Shown here: positions 58,858 through 64,000 of the stretch, one piece after another
Layout of the letters: each line of letters opens with the position of its first letter
Position numbering within the stretch: the stretch's first letter is position 1
Source: Lewinellaceae bacterium
GTDB taxonomy: Bacteria; Bacteroidota; Bacteroidia; Chitinophagales; Saprospiraceae
Direction: 5' to 3'
Length of the DNA: 64,000 bases
Assembly: GCA_016708875.1 (NCBI GenBank)
Contig: JADJFA010000016.1
Location: 41,675 to 105,674, forward strand
Notes under the pieces: model-generated
Told to the model about the DNA's origin: nothing
The model's input: only the letters and a program-made list of their open reading frames with translations
Databases searched by the model: none
Program-made: the position numbers and the translations under genes

Positions 58858-58995
58858 TTTTTCACACAACGCCACGACGACGCCACGACACCCCTCTCAC
58901 GTTGTGCCGTTGTGGCGTTGTGTGAAATTTTTAGCGGATACGTTGTGGCGTTGTGTGAAATTACGCCGCTTTGTGAAATTGCGCCGTTGCGTGAA
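58858..58995. repeat. GTTGTGGCGTTGTGTGAAAT repeats
   Basis: One inverted copy (TTTCACACAACGCCAC, 58860-58875) and two direct copies (about 58910 and 58942), plus two degenerate copies (GCTTTGTGAAATTGCGCC, GTTGCGTGAAAT). The 221-base gap between MbnH and the YHYH gene is mostly these repeats; it shows no conventional promoter. Confidence 0.6.
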
Positions 58996-59073
58996 ATATC
59001 CCCTCTCCTCCCGCAAGTTTTTTCCAAAAATATCGCCCAACCATAAAACGCAAATTCATACATCACATCAATC

Positions 59074-60444
59074 ATGAAAAAAGCAATCCTCTGCCTTACC
59101 CTGCTCGTCAGCCTTTTTCAGCTTCAGGCGCAAACCAACCCAGCCATTTCTTCCTGGATTTTGAACACCAGCGGTTTGAAAGGCCGACATTATGTCAACG
59201 GTAATTCCACACCCATTCAAGACAATGTGCAGGCCAATGTGCAGTCCGTTCAATACTCTGCCGATTGGTCATATATACAGGCAACTGGCATCCCGGCTTA
59301 TATCACTGGTCCGTTTTTGGATGGCAACCCTTCCCTGGCAAGCGCACAAACCGGTTATTTCAAAATTCCGCTAAACCCCGTTAAAAATACGGGCACTCCT
59401 ACCAATACTACAGGTGGAAATATTGGCGCTTTCATCAACGGCGTGGCCCTGTTCGATTATCGCGATGGGGTAGCCTGGAATACAACCACCAACGCGCTTT
59501 GTGGCGGGCCCGGGAATCCTGCCTGTCCTGGAGGCCCTGCGACTGCTCAGGCCTGGAACCGGGATGCGATACCAGCAGAACGAGCCGGTTTTGACTGCGC
59601 CAAGGCACACCCGGCTATGGGTAATTACCACCACCACCAAAATCCTTCGGCTTTTAACCTCGATTTGATGGTGATTTCCAATATCTGCGACCTGTACCCC
59701 GCAGACGGGCTATATGCTATAAACCCAACGCATCACTCGCCCCTCATCGGTTTTGCTTACGACGGTTTCCCGATTTACGGTGCGTATGGCTTTAAAAATG
59801 TGGACGGCACGGGCGGCATTGTGCGTATGAAATCGAGTTATAAACTTAGAAATATCAGCGTTCGTACCCACCACGCCGATGGCACGGATGTAGCGGATGG
59901 CCCTGTCGTGAGCGCGACCTATCCACTCGGCTATTTTCGGGAGGATTATGAATTCACTGCCTCCGCGGAACCTGACTTTTTGGATGTGCACAATGGCCGT
60001 TTTTGTGTCACACCTGAATATCCACAGGGTATTTACGCCTACTTTGCCACCGTGGATGAAAAGTGGAATTCTGCCTATCCTTATGTGGTCGGACCGACTT
60101 TTTATGGGGTAAGGAGCGCTTCGAAAGTACAAACCATTGGCGAACCGGTAACGACTTATAACCCGACATCGGCAGTTTCAGAAAGTGAATTGAACGATTT
60201 CGAAATTGCCATTTTTCCCAATCCATCGGGCGATTTTTTTGCCATACAAATCGAGGGCTTGCTCCGGGAAAAAATGGACTTGCGCCTATTTGATTTATCT
60301 GGCAGGCTAATGCAACAAACTGAAATTCAAGCCGGTAGCACGATAGGATATTTTGATGTGCGGACTTTGTACGCAGGGGTTTATGTTGTTTCTGTTTTGG
60401 TGAACGGCCAAGTGATTTCGAACAAAAAAGTGGTGGTGGAATAG
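59074..60444 (+). CDS. YHYH-domain secreted protein with T9SS sorting domain
   Basis: 456 residues. A signal peptide ends in LFQLQAQ. The YHYH domain (about residues 90-350) includes NGVALFDYRDG, the signature FDCAKAHPAMGNYHHH with Tyr185 and His186-188, HSPLIGFAYDGFPIYGAYG, and PQGIYAYFATVDE. The family's function is not established; its His/Tyr signature suggests a metal site, which is inference. A T9SS type-A C-terminus follows (EIAIFPNPSGDFFAIQ, AGVYVVSVLVNGQ). It lies between the MbnP-MbnH pair and a sulfatase on the same strand. Confidence 0.85.
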   Translation: MKKAILCLTLLVSLFQLQAQTNPAISSWILNTSGLKGRHYVNGNSTPIQDNVQANVQSVQYSADWSYIQATGIPAYITGPFLDGNPSLASAQTGYFKIPLNPVKNTGTPTNTTGGNIGAFINGVALFDYRDGVAWNTTTNALCGGPGNPACPGGPATAQAWNRDAIPAERAGFDCAKAHPAMGNYHHHQNPSAFNLDLMVISNICDLYPADGLYAINPTHHSPLIGFAYDGFPIYGAYGFKNVDGTGGIVRMKSSYKLRNISVRTHHADGTDVADGPVVSATYPLGYFREDYEFTASAEPDFLDVHNGRFCVTPEYPQGIYAYFATVDEKWNSAYPYVVGPTFYGVRSASKVQTIGEPVTTYNPTSAVSESELNDFEIAIFPNPSGDFFAIQIEGLLREKMDLRLFDLSGRLMQQTEIQAGSTIGYFDVRTLYAGVYVVSVLVNGQVISNKKVVVE

Positions 60445-60450
60445 TTAGGC

Positions 60451-60497
60451 AAATTGAGGTGACATCTCCGACGAAGGAGTAGGTGTCACCTCAATTT
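60451..60497. terminator. Hairpin between the YHYH and sulfatase genes
   Basis: A 14-bp stem (AAATTGAGGTGACA / TGTCACCTCAATTT) encloses a smaller CTCC/GGAG hairpin. The + strand downstream is A-rich rather than T-rich, so termination is uncertain. The sulfatase ATG follows 13 bases later. Confidence 0.5.
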
Positions 60498-60510
60498 CAA
60501 AAAAAATATC

Positions 60511-62097
60511 ATGAAGCTATACATCACACTCTTTTTGCTCTTGATCTTTTCGATCACTGCTAAGGCCCAACGCAATGTCATCCTGATCATCGCCGATGAC
60601 CTGGGTACCGACTATCTCGGCTTTTACGAAGATCATCAGGATACCGCGCTAGTGCCAAATATCCGGAAACTGTTGAGTCGAGGCGTTCGTTTCAGCAATG
60701 CCTGGTCCAATCCGGTTTGTTCGGCTACCCGTGCAGGGATGCTGACTGGCCGCTATGGTTTTCGTACTGGAGTAGGGGCCGTAGTTGGCGATGGTTCCGG
60801 AGTTTTGGATATCAACGAGATGACTATTCCGCGGCTGCTCAATTTGTACAGCCCGAATGGCTTCGCAAAGGCCAATATTGGTAAATGGCATTTACATTCA
60901 GCGATGCCGACGTCCAATCTGAACAACCCCAACATTATGGGATACGACCATTTTGCAGGTAATTTCATTGGAGCCATAATGAGTTATACGAACTGGACCA
61001 AAGTGACCAACGGTGTTTCAAGCAACGTCACTAATTATGCCACAACAGAAACCGCCAATGACGCGATTGCCTGGACAAAAGCCCAAAACAACAAACCCTT
61101 CTTTCTTTGGCTTGCTTTTAATGCTCCGCATACGCCATTTCATTTGCCGCCCGCAGGATTGCACTCCTACACCAATTTGAGCGGTACGCAGCAGGATATT
61201 ATGATGAACCCCAAATCTTATTTTAAAGCATCCCTGGAAGCTTTAGATCACGAAATTGGCCGCTTGTTTGATTCCTTAGAAGTTCATAATCAACTGGATA
61301 GTACAGACATTATTTTTATTGGCGACAACGGAAATGCAATGCAAACTGCTCAGATCGCCAACACCAATCGAGCCAAAGGCACGATTTACCAATATGGGGT
61401 ACATGTACCGTTTCTCATTTCGGGTCCATCTATTGTGAATCCGGGGCGAGTGAGTGATGCCTTGGTGAATACGACGGACCTGTTTGCTACCATTCTGGAG
61501 CTCTATGGCTACACCGATTGGCCTTCGCAAATCCCGGTCAACAAACCTGTGGACAGCAAAAGCATCCTGCCAATATTGAAAAACCAGACTACGTCTGTAC
61601 GACCTTGGGCCTTTACTGAAATCTTCACAACGCCCCCCGATGCCAATGACGGCAAAACCATGCGAAACCTGGAATACAAGCTACTTCGATTTGACGATGG
61701 CCATGAAGAATTTTACCATTTATCCGCCGATCCCGGAGAATCGAACAACCTTTTGACGGGTACATTAAGTGCGGACGAACTGGCCAACTATCAATACTTG
61801 TGCAGTGAAATGACGACTTTGGTGAATGGAGCCTCGTTTTGCAATCCCGCAGTCGGGACGAGCGAATTGGCGCAAGCTCCAGTATCAGGGTCGGTTTATC
61901 CCAACCCGTTTCGTTCACATATCTATCTGAAAACCAGGACCGAAGGTGCATCTTTTGAATTGAGCAACCCGATGGGACAAGTGGTTTTTACTGGAAGCGA
62001 CATCGAAAAACAGGATTTCTCGAATTTGACAAATGGCGTTTATTTCTTAAAGATACTGGGTAGTACCTCACAAGTGTTCAAACTTCAAAAAGAATAA
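60511..62097 (+). CDS. Secreted sulfatase with T9SS sorting domain
   Basis: 528 residues. A signal peptide ends in ITAKAQ. The sulfatase core shows metal-binding Asp residues in ILIIADDLGTDYLG, the formylglycine-forming site CSATRAGMLTGR (Cys-type, C-x-A-x-R variant of C-x-P/A-x-R), GKWHLHS, and IFIGDNGNA. A T9SS type-A C-terminus (GSVYPNPFRSHIYLK, GVYFLKILG) anchors or releases it at the surface. It would hydrolyse a sulfate or phosphate ester; no other polysaccharide-degradation genes are nearby. The position 67 bases after the YHYH gene suggests a shared transcript. Confidence 0.9.
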   Translation: MKLYITLFLLLIFSITAKAQRNVILIIADDLGTDYLGFYEDHQDTALVPNIRKLLSRGVRFSNAWSNPVCSATRAGMLTGRYGFRTGVGAVVGDGSGVLDINEMTIPRLLNLYSPNGFAKANIGKWHLHSAMPTSNLNNPNIMGYDHFAGNFIGAIMSYTNWTKVTNGVSSNVTNYATTETANDAIAWTKAQNNKPFFLWLAFNAPHTPFHLPPAGLHSYTNLSGTQQDIMMNPKSYFKASLEALDHEIGRLFDSLEVHNQLDSTDIIFIGDNGNAMQTAQIANTNRAKGTIYQYGVHVPFLISGPSIVNPGRVSDALVNTTDLFATILELYGYTDWPSQIPVNKPVDSKSILPILKNQTTSVRPWAFTEIFTTPPDANDGKTMRNLEYKLLRFDDGHEEFYHLSADPGESNNLLTGTLSADELANYQYLCSEMTTLVNGASFCNPAVGTSELAQAPVSGSVYPNPFRSHIYLKTRTEGASFELSNPMGQVVFTGSDIEKQDFSNLTNGVYFLKILGSTSQVFKLQKE

Positions 62098-62122
62098 TCG
62101 TATTTGAAAAATATCCTCGGAT

Positions 62123-62704
62123 TTGACGGAATCGGAACTGGTAGCCCAATTGCGGAACAACGACCCGGCTGCTTGTAAGTATTTGGTGGAAAAACACGGC
62201 AATCTGGTCTTCAACACAGCGCTCGGGCTTTTGCAGCACCGCAGCGATGCTGAAGACATGGCTCAAGAGGTGTTTGCCTATGCATTCCAGTCGGTCGGAA
62301 AATTTCGTGGCGAAGCAAAAATCTCCACCTGGTTGTACCGCATAACGCTAAGCAAATCAATGGATCATTTGAAGGCAAAAAAGCGGGTAAAACGTTTCGG
62401 TTTTTTGCAGAGCATTTTTGAAACAGAAGGTGCAAACTTGGCTGTGGACCAACCCCATTTTCAACATCCTGGTGTTTTAATGGAAAACCAGGAACGGGCT
62501 CAAATCCTGTTCCTGGCCATCGAAAAACTCCCGGAAAAGCAAAAAACGGCATTTATACTTCACAAACTCGAAGATTTGCCTTACGTCGAAATCGCTGAGA
62601 TTATGGAGTTGAGCCTCGCGTCTGTAGAATCATTGTTGTTCCGGGCCAAACAAAATCTGCGGGCCTACCTGGGGTATTGGTATGAACAAAATAAAACTGA
62701 ATAA
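62123..62704 (+). CDS. ECF-type sigma-70 family RNA polymerase sigma factor
   Basis: 193 residues from a TTG start (MTESELV). Region 2 includes LVFNTALGLLQHRSDAEDMAQEVFAYAF and STWLYRITLSKSMDHLK; region 4 has LPEKQKTAFILHKLEDLPYVEIAEIM and VESLLFRAKQNL. ECF sigmas redirect RNA polymerase to envelope-stress or metal-response genes and are held by a membrane anti-sigma factor, here probably the next gene. The start is 25 bases after the sulfatase stop. Confidence 0.9.
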   Translation: MTESELVAQLRNNDPAACKYLVEKHGNLVFNTALGLLQHRSDAEDMAQEVFAYAFQSVGKFRGEAKISTWLYRITLSKSMDHLKAKKRVKRFGFLQSIFETEGANLAVDQPHFQHPGVLMENQERAQILFLAIEKLPEKQKTAFILHKLEDLPYVEIAEIMELSLASVESLLFRAKQNLRAYLGYWYEQNKTE

Positions 62705-62736
62705 AGTGTGGCACACCTTCGAGGTGTGCCACACTT
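62704..62736. repeat. GTGGCACACCTT palindrome, intergenic copy
   Basis: Arms of 15 bases (AAGTGTGGCACACCT / AGGTGTGCCACACTT) with a three-base centre begin at the sigma-factor stop codon. The 25-base core is the same palindrome found in frame inside ade at 23350-23374. Confidence 0.75.
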
Positions 62737-62751
62737 AACCCTCCACTCAGT

Positions 62752-63054
62752 ATGAAACAAACAAATAAAGAAAAATGGGTAGAAGACACCCTTAAAAGCC
62801 TAAACGGCAGCCAACGGGCGCCTGCGCCGGAAGGCTTGTTTGAAAACGCTATGCGCCGGGCTGCCTTTGGTCGAGCCAAGTTGGTCCGAATGCCGACCGC
62901 ACAAGTTTGGAGCGCGGCCGCATGTGCGCTCGTGTTGGTTGTGGCCAACCTTTTCATGTGCCTTGATTTTTCCCAATCGGGTAAAAAGGCCACCAGTTCA
63001 AAAGAAATGTTTGCAAAAGAATACTTTGGGGCATCCGATGCTCCTCAATTCTGA
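62752..63054 (+). CDS. Small membrane protein, candidate anti-sigma factor
   Basis: 100 residues. A hydrophilic N-terminal cytoplasmic part (KWVEDTLKSLNGSQRAPAPEGLFENAMRRA) is followed by one membrane segment (about residues 61-77, AAACALVLVVANLFMC) and a short tail. The layout and place between an ECF sigma and a periplasmic sensor-like protein match small anti-sigma factors such as CnrY, but sequence similarity cannot be judged here. Confidence 0.6.
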   Translation: MKQTNKEKWVEDTLKSLNGSQRAPAPEGLFENAMRRAAFGRAKLVRMPTAQVWSAAACALVLVVANLFMCLDFSQSGKKATSSKEMFAKEYFGASDAPQF

Positions 63055-63058
63055 GATC

Positions 63059-63514
63059 ATGGAAAACTTGAAATTTTACAAAATCGCAATAGCCCTGTTA
63101 TTGCTGCTGAACATTGGCACTCTGGCGTTTATGTGGCTAAATCGCCCCCCGCCGCCGGGTGCAAGAGGCCCTTTTATGTTCCTCGTAAAAGCTACGGGTA
63201 TGGACAAAGCCCAACAAGCCACTTATCGTCAATTGCGCGATGTACACCATTCCAGAATGGAAGATTTTCAAAAGCAAAACCGTCAGCTTCGTGGGCAGAT
63301 GTTTGATCTTTTGGCACAAAAAGATCAAAACGACTCCCAGGTGCAGCTATTAGCCGATTCCATTGCCGCCGTAAAACGCCAGGAAGAATTGCTCACTTTC
63401 GAGCATTTTCGCCGGGTGCGCGAAATCTGTAGGCCCGATCAACAAGTGAAATTTGATGCGGCAATTGGGGAAGCGATTGAGAGTATGGGGCCACCCAGAA
63501 AACGAAGGAATTGA
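63059..63514 (+). CDS. Periplasmic heavy-metal-sensor-like protein (CnrX/Spy/ZraP type)
   Basis: 151 residues, starting four bases after the previous stop. An N-terminal membrane anchor (about residues 8-24) precedes a helical periplasmic domain rich in Gln/Arg/Asp (MDKAQQATYRQLRDVHHSRMEDFQKQ in outline; LTFEHFRRVREICRPDQQVKFD in outline). This is the pattern of the Metal_resist/CnrX-Spy family, whose members sense metals or act as periplasmic chaperones. The order sigma, small membrane protein, CnrX-like protein resembles the cnrYXH regulatory cassette. Confidence 0.72.
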   Translation: MENLKFYKIAIALLLLLNIGTLAFMWLNRPPPPGARGPFMFLVKATGMDKAQQATYRQLRDVHHSRMEDFQKQNRQLRGQMFDLLAQKDQNDSQVQLLADSIAAVKRQEELLTFEHFRRVREICRPDQQVKFDAAIGEAIESMGPPRKRRN

Positions 63515-63544
63515 TTAGTGGGTTTTGTAACGAAGTAGATTCAA

Positions 63545-63580
63545 AAAAATCCCCTTCCAGCATGCTGGAAGGGGATTTTT
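63545..63580. terminator. Perfect 36-base palindrome (bidirectional terminator)
   Basis: A loop-less palindrome AAAAATCCCCTTCCAGCATG... with T/A tracts at both ends lies between the convergent sensor-like gene and atpC. Confidence 0.75.
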
Positions 63581-63611
63581 GTTTTTCCCAAAAGTCGAAC
63601 TTGTTGTCCGT

Positions 63612-63863
63612 TTATGCTACAGAGACACCCGACACCAACACCGAAACCTCATTGTTCAAACATTCCACAAAGCCGCCCTCCACTCCGAAAACAACTTTTT
63701 CACCATTGGCTTTGGTCACCTTTACCTCGCCCGTTTTCAACGACGAAACAATGGCTGCGTGGTTTTGCAGCATCTCAAACTGACCTTCGCTGCCTGGCAC
63801 AATCACCGATTTGACTTCGCCAGCAAAGATTTCTTTTTCAGGACTGAGAATAACCAAATTCAT
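63612..63863 (-). CDS. atpC: ATP synthase F1 subunit epsilon
   Basis: 83 residues. The beta-sandwich N-terminal domain of the epsilon subunit (LVILSPEKEIFAGEVKSVIVPGSEGQFEML, in outline; VFGVEGGFVECLNNEVSVLV, in outline) without the C-terminal helical domain, the short form usual in Bacteroidota. It sits in the central stalk of F-type ATP synthase. atpD is normally directly upstream and would lie beyond the right edge of the window. Confidence 0.92.
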   Translation of the reverse strand: MNLVILSPEKEIFAGEVKSVIVPGSEGQFEMLQNHAAIVSSLKTGEVKVTKANGEKVVFGVEGGFVECLNNEVSVLVSGVSVA

Positions 63864-64000
63864 AATTCGGGAATGATAATTAGGTAATCAAAAAATCTAG
63901 TCTTTGGAATGGCCTCCAAACTACTCTCAGGACGACCAATTAAAACACAAGGTTCGATTTTTCCCTATTGAAAATCCCCTGAACAAATCTTAAGCAACTT
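63864..64000. other. Right-edge region upstream of atpC
   Basis: 137 bases of AT-rich sequence with no coding frame that I can support. Confidence 0.3.

Noticed and set aside
1..64000. CRISPR array, prophage, transposase, integrase, tRNA or rRNA
   Set aside because: No regularly spaced repeats, no phage or recombinase motifs and no cloverleaf-like sequence were recognised; repeats found are palindromes or short tandem units.

Overview
The window reads as a chromosomal segment of a Bacteroidota bacterium, most likely of the Saprospirales type (Lewinella, Haliscomenobacter and relatives). The evidence is several proteins with type IX secretion (T9SS) C-terminal sorting domains, a PorV/PorQ-family outer-membrane protein, a TonB-dependent receptor with an N-terminal carboxypeptidase-like domain, a MurF-alanine racemase fusion, a short ATP synthase epsilon subunit, and promoters of the Bacteroidota TAnnTTTG type without obvious Shine-Dalgarno sites. 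No tRNA, rRNA, CRISPR array, phage or transposase gene was seen.

Layout. 1-9.7 kb: the tail of a fragmented hypothetical gene, a Prc/Tsp-type protease, a methyltransferase, a small hypothetical gene, an RND efflux permease split in three frames, an orphan antitoxin-like gene and a PIN toxin-antitoxin pair. 9.7-15.5 kb: murF, a murF-alr fusion, tsaE and a Glu/Leu/Phe/Val-type dehydrogenase. 15.6-29.3 kb: an OmpA-family protein, a DUF3108 protein, a membrane-anchored AAA-like protein lacking the Walker A lysine, a subtilase without signal peptide, a TerB-DnaJ protein, adenine deaminase, an MBL-fold hydrolase, two lipoproteins and a 2-hydroxyacid dehydrogenase. 29.4-38.4 kb: an export module of TonB receptor, very large T9SS-type protein and PorV-family protein. 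38.4-54 kb: greA with a structured leader, a hotdog thioesterase, a CotH/lamin-tail giant, a GNAT enzyme, Uma2, an FG-GAP/UnbV giant, a Lys/Glu/Asp/Arg-rich exported protein, a trans-sulfuration enzyme, a DUF4143 ATPase, an acyltransferase and a paralogue of the first gene. 54-64 kb: a T9SS surface protein, an MbnP-MbnH pair, a YHYH protein, a sulfatase, an ECF sigma factor with a small membrane protein and a CnrX/Spy-like periplasmic protein, then atpC.

Three themes stand out. (1) The 57.1-63.5 kb cluster looks like a metal-handling and metal-sensing island: a copper-binding MbnP, the di-haem MbnH predicted to modify it, a YHYH protein, a secreted sulfatase and an ECF/CnrX-like sensing cassette. 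(2) Intergenic space is filled with several families of perfect or near-perfect palindromes. At least two families also lie in frame inside genes (ade and murF-alr). (3) Many genes have a TAnnTT(T/C)G promoter box ending only 2-7 bases before the start codon, which predicts leaderless mRNAs.

Caution. About a dozen genes between 1 and 24 kb and between 50 and 54 kb carry one or more single-base frameshifts, mostly at homopolymers in otherwise well-conserved genes, whereas 24-50 kb shows only one in-frame stop. This uneven pattern fits uncorrected sequencing errors better than gene decay. Such genes are annotated here as single CDSs spanning all their frames.
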